Below are positions 8,299 through 16,648 of a stretch of 64,000 bases of DNA, in pieces; position 1 is the first letter of the stretch; each line of letters opens with the position of its first letter. The stretch is from Bradyrhizobium australiense (GTDB lineage Bacteria > Pseudomonadota > Alphaproteobacteria > Rhizobiales > Xanthobacteraceae): contig NZ_JAAVLX010000014.1 in NCBI RefSeq assembly GCF_013114825.1, positions 62,001-126,000 of the forward strand, given 5' to 3'. The notes under the pieces are model-generated. The model was not told the DNA's origin. It did no database searches and worked only from the letters and a program-made list of their open reading frames with translations. A program made the translations under genes and the position numbers.

Positions 8299-9911
8299 GG
8301 CCGGGCGACCGAGAATTGCATGCGCTGCGGCGTGCGGGCTTCGGCCTCGCGGCAGATCGCCAGCACTTCCGCAAGCACGCTACGGGTATCGCGGGGATCG
8401 ATCACGCCATCATCGAGCACGCGCGCGCTGGTCGAGAACACATCCATCTGGCCGTCGAACACGCCCGTGATCTGCGCCTTCATCGCCTCCAGCTTTTCCT
8501 TCTCGATCGGCTTGCCGCGCCGCGCCGCGGCCGCCTCGGTCACGATCGCCATGGTTTCGGCGGCCTGCTCGCCGCCCATAACGGCGGTCTTGGCATTGGG
8601 CCAGGAGAAGCAGAAGCGCGGATGGAAACCGCGCCCGCACATGCCGTAATTGCCGGCCCCGAACGAAGCTCCACAATACATCGTGATCTGCGGCACGGTC
8701 GCCGAGGTCACCGCCTGGATCATCTTGGAACCGTGCTTGATGATGCCGGCCTCTTCGTAGGCTTTGCCGACCATATAGCCGGTGGTGTTGTTCATGTAGA
8801 GCAGCGGCGTGCGCGACTGGCAGCAGGCCTGGATGAAATGCGTCGCCTTGTTGGCGCCGGGAACGTCGAGCGGGCCGTTGTTGGTGATGATTCCGATCGC
8901 CTGCCCTTCGATACGGGCGTGGCCACAGACCGTCGCCGGCCCGTAATTCGCGCCGAACTCGGTAAAATCGGAATCATCGACGACGCGCGCGATGGCCTGG
9001 CGCATATCGACAGGACGCTTGTGGTCCATCGGCATAATGCCAAGTAATTCCTCGGAATCATACCGCGGCGGTTTGAAGGGCGCTGCCGCAGCCTTCGGCC
9101 GGTCCCATTCCAGATTAGCCATGATGTCGCGCGCGATGCGCAGCGCGTCGCGGTCGTCCTCGGCGAGGTAATCGCCAAGGCCAGAAATGGAGGTGTGCAT
9201 CTCGGCGCCGCCGAGTTCCTCCTCGGTCGCAATCTCTCCCGTTGCGGCCTTCAGCAGCGGCGGACCAGCCAGGAATGCGCGGGTGCGGCCGCGGACCATC
9301 ACGATGTAATCGGAGAGCCCCGTCTGATACGCGCCGCCCGCCGTTGACGATCCATGAGTCACGGTGACCACAGGCAAACCGGCGGCCGACAGCCGCGCGA
9401 GATTGCGAAAGATGTTGCCGCCACGAATAAAGTCCTCGACGCGGTAGCGCAGCAGATTGGCGCCGGCGCTTTCGACCAATTGCACGTAAGGCAGCTTGTT
9501 CTCCAGCGCCAGCTCCTGCACCCGGAGCGTCTTGTCGAGGCCGAACGGCTGCAACGCGCCGGCATCGATCCCGGAATCATTAGCGCTGACCATGCAGCGG
9601 ATGCCGGAGACAAAGCCGATGCCCGCGATCACGCCACCGCCGGGCACGCTCTTCTCCGCATCCGGCACGTCGAACATGTAGCCGGCAAGCGTCGAGAGCT
9701 CGATGAAGGGCGATCCGGGATCGAGCACCAACGCCACGCGCTCGCGCGGCAGCAGCTGCCCACGTTTGTGGAAACGGTCCTTGGCGGCAGCGGATGCCGC
9801 CCGCGTGCGATCTTCCAGCGAACGCATCCGCATGATCAGCGCCAACATGCCGTCGCGGTTAGCTTTGTAGGCGGCGCTCGAGGGGGAAATGGTATTTTCG
9901 ATTGTTGCCAT
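8295..9911 (-). CDS. Acyl-CoA carboxylase carboxyltransferase subunit (MCC-beta-like)
   Basis: This is a carboxyltransferase of about 538 residues that moves CO2 from biotin to an acyl-CoA. It has two crotonase-like halves. The segments YCGASFGAGNYGM and FSWPNAKTAVMGGEQAAE resemble methylcrotonoyl-CoA carboxylase beta subunits (LiuB type) more than propionyl-CoA ones. The start MATIEN at 9911 is preferred because the longer in-frame ATG at 9932 lies inside a palindromic repeat. Neither start has a well-spaced SD. A leucine pathway would be expected to include liuC (hydratase) and liuE (HMG-CoA lyase), and neither is present here. The substrate may therefore be something else. Confidence 0.9.
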   Translation of the reverse strand: MATIENTISPSSAAYKANRDGMLALIMRMRSLEDRTRAASAAAKDRFHKRGQLLPRERVALVLDPGSPFIELSTLAGYMFDVPDAEKSVPGGGVIAGIGFVSGIRCMVSANDSGIDAGALQPFGLDKTLRVQELALENKLPYVQLVESAGANLLRYRVEDFIRGGNIFRNLARLSAAGLPVVTVTHGSSTAGGAYQTGLSDYIVMVRGRTRAFLAGPPLLKAATGEIATEEELGGAEMHTSISGLGDYLAEDDRDALRIARDIMANLEWDRPKAAAAPFKPPRYDSEELLGIMPMDHKRPVDMRQAIARVVDDSDFTEFGANYGPATVCGHARIEGQAIGIITNNGPLDVPGANKATHFIQACCQSRTPLLYMNNTTGYMVGKAYEEAGIIKHGSKMIQAVTSATVPQITMYCGASFGAGNYGMCGRGFHPRFCFSWPNAKTAVMGGEQAAETMAIVTEAAAARRGKPIEKEKLEAMKAQITGVFDGQMDVFSTSARVLDDGVIDPRDTRSVLAEVLAICREAEARTPQRMQFSVARP

Positions 9912-9927
9912 GGATGAAGTTTGCTCC

Positions 9928-10027
9928 GTCATTCCGGGGCGACACGAAGTGTCGAACCGGGAATCTCGAGATTCTCAGGTGCGCAATTGCGCACCATAGT
10001 TCGCGCTGCGCGCGCCCCGGAACGACG
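9928..10027. repeat. Palindromic intergenic repeat, family A copy 1
   Basis: A roughly 100-base element begins cgtcattccggggc and ends gccccggaacgacg, so its ends are inverted copies. It fills the gap between two minus-strand genes. Its core at 9970-10003 is identical over 34 bases to 11907-11940 in copy 2. Confidence 0.85.
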
Positions 10028-10028
10028 A

Positions 10029-10895
10029 CTAATGCCTGGTCCCGAAAATCCGCCTAGCCTCGGCCGGGCTCGCGATCTCGCGGCCCGCACGCCGTGCGCA
10101 GGCGGCAATGGCCTCAATCAGCTGCCCGTTCGAGGTCACCTTGGTGCCGTCGGCGAGATAAAAAGTATCCTCCAATCCGGTGCGCAGGTGCCCGCCGAGA
10201 TCGGCGCAGCGCTGGTGCAACGGCCAGATTTCGGCACGGCCGATCGCGGTGACCTGCCAGTGGGATTTCGGTCGCTTCAGCTTCAACAAGATCGGCAGCA
10301 ATTCCGGATCGGCCGGCATGCCGGAGGCGACGCCCATCACGAAATTATATTCGAGCGGGCCGGAATACATGCCGGTTTGCACATACATGCCGACACAACG
10401 CACGATGCCGACATCGAAACATTCGAACTCCGGAATCGTGCCGGCTTCCTTCATCACATCGAGATAGTCCTGCACCTTCTCGACCGCGTTATCGAACATC
10501 ATCGGCGGCCACGCCCAGGTGTTGTCGGACTTCACTTTGAGATAGTTCAGCGACCCTGCATTGCAGGCCGCGATCTCGGGCCTCGTCTCGCGCACGCAAT
10601 CCAGCGCGCCCTGATATTTCGGACCTGACGTGCCCGTGGTGTGGTTGATGATGACGCCGGGGCAGGCCTCGCGGATCGCCTGCTGGATTTCCCTGGACAC
10701 GTTGACGTCCCAGGACGCCAGATGCCCCTTGTTCGGCTCCTGCTGGCGCAGATGGATGTGCATGATGCTGGCGCCGGCATTGAACGCGGCCTTGGCTTCA
10801 CGCGCCATCTGCTCCGGCGTGACCGGCACGTTGTGTTGCTTCGGATCGGTCAGCACGCCGTTCAGCGCGCAGGTAATGACGGCCTTGTCGCCCAT
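10029..10895 (-). CDS. Beta-keto acid cleavage enzyme family protein (BKACE, DUF849)
   Basis: This 288-residue protein belongs to the 3-keto-5-aminohexanoate cleavage enzyme family. Members condense a beta-keto acid with acetyl-CoA and split it to acetoacetate and a new acyl-CoA, using zinc (family knowledge). The zinc-ligand pair appears as MHIH with His46 and His48, exactly where the family has it. The length is typical and the SD is GAAGG before the ATG at 10895. It lies downstream of the carboxylase region on the same strand and next to an AraC regulator. The family has many substrate classes, and the acid used here cannot be assigned by eye. Confidence 0.9.
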   Translation of the reverse strand: MGDKAVITCALNGVLTDPKQHNVPVTPEQMAREAKAAFNAGASIMHIHLRQQEPNKGHLASWDVNVSREIQQAIREACPGVIINHTTGTSGPKYQGALDCVRETRPEIAACNAGSLNYLKVKSDNTWAWPPMMFDNAVEKVQDYLDVMKEAGTIPEFECFDVGIVRCVGMYVQTGMYSGPLEYNFVMGVASGMPADPELLPILLKLKRPKSHWQVTAIGRAEIWPLHQRCADLGGHLRTGLEDTFYLADGTKVTSNGQLIEAIAACARRAGREIASPAEARRIFGTRH

Positions 10896-10985
10896 GGATC
10901 AACCTTCGAAAACGGAGCGCGAGGGATCGCGAAATATCCTCAGCGATCATGCGTCCCGCATCGGCCGGCTTCTTGCGTCCACCCG

Positions 10986-11780
10986 CTATCCGGCGCTCGC
11001 ATGGCGATGGCGGTAGATCGCCAGATCACGTGAGCCGGAAAAGATCGCGCGCGGCTTCAAGCCATAGAAGCGGCGGATCGAGTGGCTGAAATGCGTTGAG
11101 TCGGGATAGCCGATATCCTGCGCGAGATGCGCAAGGTTGATGTCCTGGTTGGCGAAATGCAGCAAATGCCGCGCCCGCTTCCAGGCGCGGAACGAGCGGA
11201 AGGAGATGCCGGTTTCCTCCTTGAATAGGTGCAGGAAGCGTGACGGGGATAATCCCGCCTCTGCGGCGCAGCTTGCTGCCGTGACCGGCTCGCCGGAGAA
11301 TTTTCCGATCTGCACGATCGCACGCGCCACGCGGGGATCGAACACGCGATGAGGCAGCGCTTCACCGAGACAAAGAAAATCGAATTCGGCGCTGGAGAAT
11401 TCGTCGCCGGCGTGATGCTCGCGCAATTCGCGATAGGCGGCGCGGATGCGGCTGGTGAAAGCCTCACCCTCAGGCCCCGCGAGGCGATTGGCGAGGTCTT
11501 CGAGCGTTCCGGGGCGAACACTCTCCGGTTCGATCACAACGCTGAGCACCGAGCGATGATCGCTGGCGATGGTGTGCCTGACGTTCGGCAGCACGGTGAA
11601 CATCTCGCCATAGCTCTCTCGACCATCGGCGGTGGTGAGCCAGAGACCGCCCTCGATCGCGACATAGATGTTGAACCCGCCCGAGCAGCGTTGCCGTGGC
11701 CGACCGAGCAGGCCGGCGTAGAACACGCGCTCCGGGGTGATCAGCATCAGATGGCCGGATTTGTGGCCGGTATCGTCCAT
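10986..11780 (-). CDS. AraC-family transcriptional regulator
   Basis: This 264-residue regulator has an N-terminal cupin-like sensing half (about residues 1-140) and a C-terminal double helix-turn-helix. The DNA-binding part begins near GLSPSRFLHLFKEETG, and the second helix-turn-helix includes LAHLAQDIGYPDSTHFSHS followed by GLKPRAIF. The SD GAGGAGGA precedes the ATG at 11780. It sits upstream of the BKACE gene on the same strand, 90 bases away. It is a likely local regulator of the acyl-CoA catabolic cluster (inference from position only). Confidence 0.92.
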   Translation of the reverse strand: MDDTGHKSGHLMLITPERVFYAGLLGRPRQRCSGGFNIYVAIEGGLWLTTADGRESYGEMFTVLPNVRHTIASDHRSVLSVVIEPESVRPGTLEDLANRLAGPEGEAFTSRIRAAYRELREHHAGDEFSSAEFDFLCLGEALPHRVFDPRVARAIVQIGKFSGEPVTAASCAAEAGLSPSRFLHLFKEETGISFRSFRAWKRARHLLHFANQDINLAHLAQDIGYPDSTHFSHSIRRFYGLKPRAIFSGSRDLAIYRHRHASAG

Positions 11781-11864
11781 GGCTCGTCCTCCTCGCGCGG
11801 CTCTCTGGCCGCTGCGATGGGGTCAACCATAGCGGAAATTTGAGGACTGACTACGGCGGAATCT

Positions 11865-11966
11865 GTCATTTCGGGATGATCCGAAGGACCAGACCTGGAA
11901 TCTCCAGATTCTCAGGTGCGCAATTGCGCACCATAGTTCGATGATTGGCATCGCCCCGGAATGACG
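11865..11966. repeat. Palindromic intergenic repeat, family A copy 2
   Basis: A roughly 100-base element begins gtcatttcggg and ends ccccggaatgacg, lying between the AraC and glutathione transferase genes. Its core is identical to copy 1 over 34 bases, including the palindrome gtgcgcaattgcgcac. Confidence 0.85.
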
Positions 11967-11975
11967 CACACACCC

Positions 11976-12632
11976 TCAAGCCCGGATCCGAGGCGCCACG
12001 TTCTGCTCGATGCCCGCCTTGCGTTCCGCCGCAAGCGCGCGCTGATAGCCCTCGCGTTCCTGCAACCGGGCCCAATATACCCTGACATTCGGCCCGAAAT
12101 CCCTGGACAAGCCTATATTGCCGGCCAGCCGCAGCGCATAGCCGTTGACAATGTCGGCCGCGGTGAACCGGCTGGCGCAGAGGTTTTCGGCGTTGGCAGT
12201 CGCTGCCTCGACCGCGCGCAGCCGACCCAGGAACCACTTCGCGTAGTCGCCGGCAACTTGCGGGTTCCGCCGCTCTTCCGGCTCGAGTTGGCTGTATCTC
12301 AGCACCAGCGTCTGCGGAAAGGTCAGCGTGGCGTCGCTGAAATACATCCAGTTCAGGAAGGCGCCATAGGCTGCTTCTTCCAACCCGACTACCAGCGGCG
12401 TCGGGCCGTATTTGGTGCCGAGATAATAACAGATGCCGGACGACTCCGTCATTTTCGTCTCGCCGTCGATCATGAACGGAATGGTGCCGAGCGGATTGAT
12501 GGCAAGATATTCCTTGGCCAGCACCCGCGGCGGGAACGGCAGCATCTTCAGCTCGTAGGGCAAGCCCATCTCTTCCAGCATCCAGAGCGGGCGGAACGAG
12601 CGCGCGCCGTCGCAGTGATAGAGCGTGATCAT
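11976..12632 (-). CDS. Glutathione S-transferase family protein
   Basis: This 218-residue protein has the two-domain GST fold. The N-terminal thioredoxin-like half begins MITLYHCDGARSFRPLW and carries the cis-proline segment IPFMID, then the glutathione-contacting TESSGICYYL. The all-alpha C-terminal half follows from about residue 88. The SD GGGAAC lies before the ATG. It shares its strand with the flanking acyl-CoA genes but is separated by a family A repeat from the AraC gene. It may detoxify or isomerise an intermediate, or be unrelated to the cluster. Confidence 0.9.
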   Translation of the reverse strand: MITLYHCDGARSFRPLWMLEEMGLPYELKMLPFPPRVLAKEYLAINPLGTIPFMIDGETKMTESSGICYYLGTKYGPTPLVVGLEEAAYGAFLNWMYFSDATLTFPQTLVLRYSQLEPEERRNPQVAGDYAKWFLGRLRAVEAATANAENLCASRFTAADIVNGYALRLAGNIGLSRDFGPNVRVYWARLQEREGYQRALAAERKAGIEQNVAPRIRA

Positions 12633-12668
12633 CAGGCGTTCCCTTCGTAAGTTCTGATCGGGCTTCTA

Positions 12669-13820
12669 TTAGTTTTTCGGCAACGTGCCCATCGTCTTGC
12701 ACAACACCATCAGCATCACCTCGTCGGCGCCGCCGCCGATCGAGGTCAGGCGGCTGTCGCGATAGGCCCGGCTGACCGGCGTCTCGTTCATAAAACCCAT
12801 GCCGCCCCAGAATTGGAGGCAGGCGTCGCTGAGTTCACGGCCCAGACGCCCGGCCTTGAGCTTGGCCATGGTGGCGAGCCGCGTCACGTCTTCACCCGCA
12901 ACCAGCGCCTCGGCCGCGCGATAGATCAGCGCGCGCAGCAATTCGACTTCGGTCTGCATCTCCGCCAGCTTGAAGTGGACGGTCTGGTTGTCGAGGATCG
13001 ACTTTCCGAACGCTTTCCGATTCCGGGTATATTCGATCGTCTCTGATATGATGAATTCATGCGCCTTGAGGCAAGCCGCCGCGCCCCACAGCCGCTCCTC
13101 CTGGAACTGCACCATCTGGTAGGTAAAACCCTTGCCTTCCTCGCCGATCCGGTTGCGCTTGGGCACCCTGACATTGTCGAAGAAGATCTGCGCGGTGTCG
13201 GACGAGCGCATGCCCATCTTGTCGAGCTTGCGCGCGACCTGCACGCCCTTGCTTTTCATCGGCACGCAGATCAGCGACTTGTTGCGATGGACCTGGTCGT
13301 CGCTGGTATTGGCGAGCAGGCAGATCCAGTCGGCCTGCACGCCGTTGGTGATCCACATCTTGCCGCCATCGATGACGTAGTCGCCGCCGTCTGAGCGCGC
13401 CTGGGTGTTGATCGAGGCAACGTCGGAGCCGGCGCCCGGCTCGGACACGCCGATACAGGCCACCGCGTCGCCGGCAATGGCGGGCGCGAGAAACTCGTGT
13501 CGCACCTCATCAGAGCCAAACCGTGCCAGCGCCGGCGTCGCCATATCGGTCTGCACGCCGATCGCCATCGGCACGCCGCCGCATTTGATGGCGCCGAGTT
13601 CTTCGGCCATCATTAGCGCGTAGGAGTAGTCGAGTCCCTGACCGCCGAATTCGACCGGCTTGTTGAGGCCGAGAAAACCAAGATCGCCAAGCTTCTTGAA
13701 CAATTCATGCGCGGGGAAGATGTCGTTCTTCTCCCATTCGTCGACGAAGGGATTGATCTCGGCGGCGATGAATTTTTGCAGGATACGGCGCGGTTCGTCG
13801 TGATCGGCACTGAACAGCAT
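12669..13820 (-). CDS. Acyl-CoA dehydrogenase (first of two)
   Basis: This 383-residue flavoprotein oxidises an acyl-CoA to the 2,3-enoyl-CoA and passes electrons to electron-transfer flavoprotein. The FAD/substrate signature is CIGVSEPGAGSDVASI. A KMWITNGVQADW segment and the C-terminal YRDSRLTSIGGGADEVM region are typical of the family. The start MLFSADHDEP at 13820 is preferred over upstream in-frame codons at 13835 and 13874, which fall in the family A repeat. It lies just downstream of a second acyl-CoA dehydrogenase on the same strand. The chain-length preference is not visible. Confidence 0.93.
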   Translation of the reverse strand: MLFSADHDEPRRILQKFIAAEINPFVDEWEKNDIFPAHELFKKLGDLGFLGLNKPVEFGGQGLDYSYALMMAEELGAIKCGGVPMAIGVQTDMATPALARFGSDEVRHEFLAPAIAGDAVACIGVSEPGAGSDVASINTQARSDGGDYVIDGGKMWITNGVQADWICLLANTSDDQVHRNKSLICVPMKSKGVQVARKLDKMGMRSSDTAQIFFDNVRVPKRNRIGEEGKGFTYQMVQFQEERLWGAAACLKAHEFIISETIEYTRNRKAFGKSILDNQTVHFKLAEMQTEVELLRALIYRAAEALVAGEDVTRLATMAKLKAGRLGRELSDACLQFWGGMGFMNETPVSRAYRDSRLTSIGGGADEVMLMVLCKTMGTLPKN

Positions 13821-13829
13821 CTTTTTTCT

Positions 13830-13946
13830 CGTCATTCCGGGGCACTCGCGAAGCGCGTGAACTACGATGCGCAATCGCGTATCGGAGAATCTTCATCCAT
13901 CATATCGAGGTTCCGGGTTCGCGCTGGCGCGCGCCCCGGAACGACG
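13830..13946. repeat. Palindromic intergenic repeat, family A copy 3
   Basis: This element begins cgtcattccgggg and ends ccccggaacgacg. It lies between the two acyl-CoA dehydrogenase genes and ends four bases before the stop codon of the upstream one. Its interior is more diverged from copies 1 and 2 than they are from each other. Confidence 0.8.
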
Positions 13947-13949
13947 GTG

Positions 13950-15104
13950 TCACAACCCCATCTGGCGCGAGGCGAGATCCTTCATGATCTCCTCAGTGCC
14001 GCCGCCGATGGCATTGACCTTGACCTCGCGGTAGATGCGTTCGACCTTGACGCCGCGCATGAAGCCGGCGCCGCCGAAGATTTGCACCGCCTCGGAGGCG
14101 CAGAACGCCATGGTCTGGGTCGCCTGGTTCTTCATCATGCAGATTTCGGCGACCGGGCTCTCGCCCTGCCCGAGCCGCCACGCCAGCATTTCCAGCATCG
14201 CCTGCGACGCCGCGACCTTCTGCGCCATGTCCACAATCTTGTGACGGATCACCTGGTGCTGCGCGATCGGTTTGCCGAAGGTCTTGCGCTCCTTGGCGTA
14301 CGCAATTGCTTCCTCGACGCAGACACGGGCGTAAGCGGTGCAGCTCGCAGCCATGCCCATGCGTTCGCTGTTGAAATTATGCATGATGATCTTGAAACCT
14401 TGGCCCTCCTCGCCGATCAGGTTTTCGGCAGGCACCCGGCATTCATCGAAATGCAGGGTCGCGGTATCGGATGCCCACCACCCCATCTTCTTCAATTTCG
14501 TGCGCGACAGGCCCGGCGTATCGCCTTCAATCAGGAGCAGGCTGACGCCGCCCGGCCCCTCGCCGCCGGTGCGCACTGCGACCGTCAGGTAGTCGGCCCG
14601 CATGCCCGATGTAATGAAAGTCTTCTCCCCGCTCACGACGTAACGATCGCCATCGCGCCGCGCCCTGGTGCGGAGGTTGGCAACGTCGGAGCCGCCGCTC
14701 GGCTCGGTGATCGCGAGCGCCGAAATCTTCTCGCCCGACAGCACCTGCGGCAGTACCCGCGCCTTGACCTCGGGCCGCGCGGCGCGCGCGATCGGCGGCG
14801 AGCCGATGGTGTGGCTCATCAGGCTCGAGCTGACCCCGCCGGCGCCGGCGCGCGCCAGCTCCTGCGAGGCCACGATTTTCATGAACTGGTCGGCCGCCAC
14901 CCCGCCATATTCCTCGGGAAAGCCGAGCCCGAGCAGCCCGATTTCGGAAGCTTTCCGATAAAGCTCGCGCGGAAACTCGCCGGCCTCGTCCCATTCATGG
15001 GCATAGGGCTCGATCTCGCGCGCCACAAAGCGGCGCATCACATCGCGGAACGCCTCGTGATCCGCCGTATAGAACGGGCTTTGCACCTTTGTGCGCTCCA
15101 GCAT
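13950..15104 (-). CDS. Acyl-CoA dehydrogenase (second of two)
   Basis: This is a 384-residue acyl-CoA dehydrogenase. Its signature is ALAITEPSGGSDVANL, with KTFITSGMRADYL and the C-terminal IYREVKVNAIGGGTEEIM segment that ends most family members. The start MLERTKV at 15104 is chosen for its strong, well-placed SD (GGAGGGGAG); longer in-frame starts at 15128 and 15149 lack one. It is the first gene of the minus-strand block and is divergent from the binding-protein gene at 15319. The 15105-15318 gap therefore probably holds promoters for both directions; I see no clear operator in it. Confidence 0.93.
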   Translation of the reverse strand: MLERTKVQSPFYTADHEAFRDVMRRFVAREIEPYAHEWDEAGEFPRELYRKASEIGLLGLGFPEEYGGVAADQFMKIVASQELARAGAGGVSSSLMSHTIGSPPIARAARPEVKARVLPQVLSGEKISALAITEPSGGSDVANLRTRARRDGDRYVVSGEKTFITSGMRADYLTVAVRTGGEGPGGVSLLLIEGDTPGLSRTKLKKMGWWASDTATLHFDECRVPAENLIGEEGQGFKIIMHNFNSERMGMAASCTAYARVCVEEAIAYAKERKTFGKPIAQHQVIRHKIVDMAQKVAASQAMLEMLAWRLGQGESPVAEICMMKNQATQTMAFCASEAVQIFGGAGFMRGVKVERIYREVKVNAIGGGTEEIMKDLASRQMGL

Positions 15105-15318
15105 GCTCCCCTCCGCTACGATGACCATGCCCCGATTTGGCTCGCTCAAACTTGCGTTGAGCGGCTGGCATTATCGTGCAGACGCGGTCTGCCGCACAGC
15201 GAATCCGGCGCGTGCTGTCTCCAGCAACTGAACGCAAGACCGGTTGCCCGAGCATGCCCTAGCCTTGGTTCAAAACCAATAACAACATTGCCGGCTGTTT
15301 GGCCTGGGAGGATGAAGC

Positions 15319-16530
15319 ATGAACCGATCGAGCAAGTTCGTCCCGGCCTTCTTTTCAGCGTTGCTCTCCCTCACGGCTGCGACGACAGTCTCGGCCCAGC
15401 AACCCGGCATATCAGACACCGAGATCAAATTCGGCAACATCATGCCGTATAGCGGCCCGGCATCGGCGCTCAGCGTCACCGGCAAGGCGTTTGCGGCCTA
15501 TTTCGACCTGGTCAACGAGAAGGGCGGCGTCAACGGCCGCAAGCTCAATATGATCTCGCTCGACGACGGTTTTTCGCCGCCGAAGACGGTCGAGGCGACA
15601 CGCCGCCTGGTCGAGAATGACGGCGTCGCCTTCATGTTCGGAACCATGGGCACCGCGCCGAGTTCGGCAACCGCAAAATTTCTCAACGGCGCCAAGGTGC
15701 CGCATCTGTTCCTGATCAGCTCCGCATCGAAATGGAACGACCCGGTCAACCAGCCCTGGCTGATGGCGCTGCCCTGGGCGCCCAATTATGTCGAGGAAGC
15801 CGGCATCGAGGTGCGGTTCGCCCGCGCCAAGAATCCCAATGCGCGCTTTGCGATCCTTTATCAGAACGATGACGCCGGAAAGGACTATCTGCGCGGCGTC
15901 AAGGAGGCGCTCGGCGCTGACGCCGACAAGGTGATCGCGATGGCGACGAGCTTCGAGGTCGCCGACCCCACCGTGGATTCGCAGATCCTCACGCTCGCCA
16001 ATACCAAGGCCGATATCTTCCTGATCTACAGCGTGACGCCGCGTGCCTGTGCGCAGGCGATCCGAAAAGCCTACGAGACCGGCTGGCGTCCAATGCGATT
16101 CATCTCCTCCGGCTGCGCCAACAAGGAAACGGTGATGGTGCCGGCAGGGCTTGAGGCGGCAAGCGGCATCATGTCGGTCGGCGCGCTAAAAACCTATTCG
16201 GCCGATTCCACCGACGCGGACCTGGTCGCCTACCGCGATTTCATGAAGGCGCGGTTGCCCAATATAGATCCGGCCAACCTGGCGGCGGGCTATGGCTACA
16301 TGGTCGCGCAAGCGCTGGTCGTGGTGCTGACGCAGTGCAAGAACGACCTCAGCCGCGAAAACATCATGGCGCAAGCAGCCAACCTCAAGGGCGTATCGCT
16401 GCCGATGCTGATGCCGGGCGTGAAGCTCAACACCTCGCCGACAGACTATCGTCCGATCAAGGACGGCTATATGGTCGAGTTTCGCGACAGCCAGTTCAAC
16501 GTGATCAGCGAATTGCTGCGCGGTTCCTGA
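15319..16530 (+). CDS. ABC transporter substrate-binding protein, branched-chain amino acid type
   Basis: This 403-residue LivK-type (periplasmic binding fold type I) protein has a signal peptide of about 27 residues ending SAQQ. It opens with GISDTEIKFGNIMPYSGPAS, the usual start of these binding proteins, and continues with VNEKGGVNGRKL. The SD GGGAGGA precedes the ATG. No liv permease or ATPase genes are nearby, so it is an orphan whose transporter is elsewhere. Such proteins in this group often bind aromatic or other organic acids rather than amino acids (family knowledge). It is divergent from the acyl-CoA dehydrogenase block. Confidence 0.92.
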   Translation: MNRSSKFVPAFFSALLSLTAATTVSAQQPGISDTEIKFGNIMPYSGPASALSVTGKAFAAYFDLVNEKGGVNGRKLNMISLDDGFSPPKTVEATRRLVENDGVAFMFGTMGTAPSSATAKFLNGAKVPHLFLISSASKWNDPVNQPWLMALPWAPNYVEEAGIEVRFARAKNPNARFAILYQNDDAGKDYLRGVKEALGADADKVIAMATSFEVADPTVDSQILTLANTKADIFLIYSVTPRACAQAIRKAYETGWRPMRFISSGCANKETVMVPAGLEAASGIMSVGALKTYSADSTDADLVAYRDFMKARLPNIDPANLAAGYGYMVAQALVVVLTQCKNDLSRENIMAQAANLKGVSLPMLMPGVKLNTSPTDYRPIKDGYMVEFRDSQFNVISELLRGS

Positions 16531-16648
16531 ACCGGCGACCTGTCTCGATTGTCGAGCGCGCTACTCGGCGAAGCCATGGTCGCGCACAAGGTCAGCGGAT
16601 CCCGCCACTTTCGCGGCAAGCTGGCCTTTCTGGTGCGGTGAAGCGGCC

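Noticed and set aside
6322..9911. Naming the carboxylase pair as methylcrotonoyl-CoA carboxylase (liuB/liuD)
   Set aside because: The carboxyltransferase resembles that class, but the leucine-pathway partner genes are absent and the substrate cannot be told from visible motifs.
13707..15452. A 581-residue plus-strand open frame across the acyl-CoA dehydrogenase pair
   Set aside because: It is antisense to two well-supported genes and runs into the binding-protein gene in the wrong frame.
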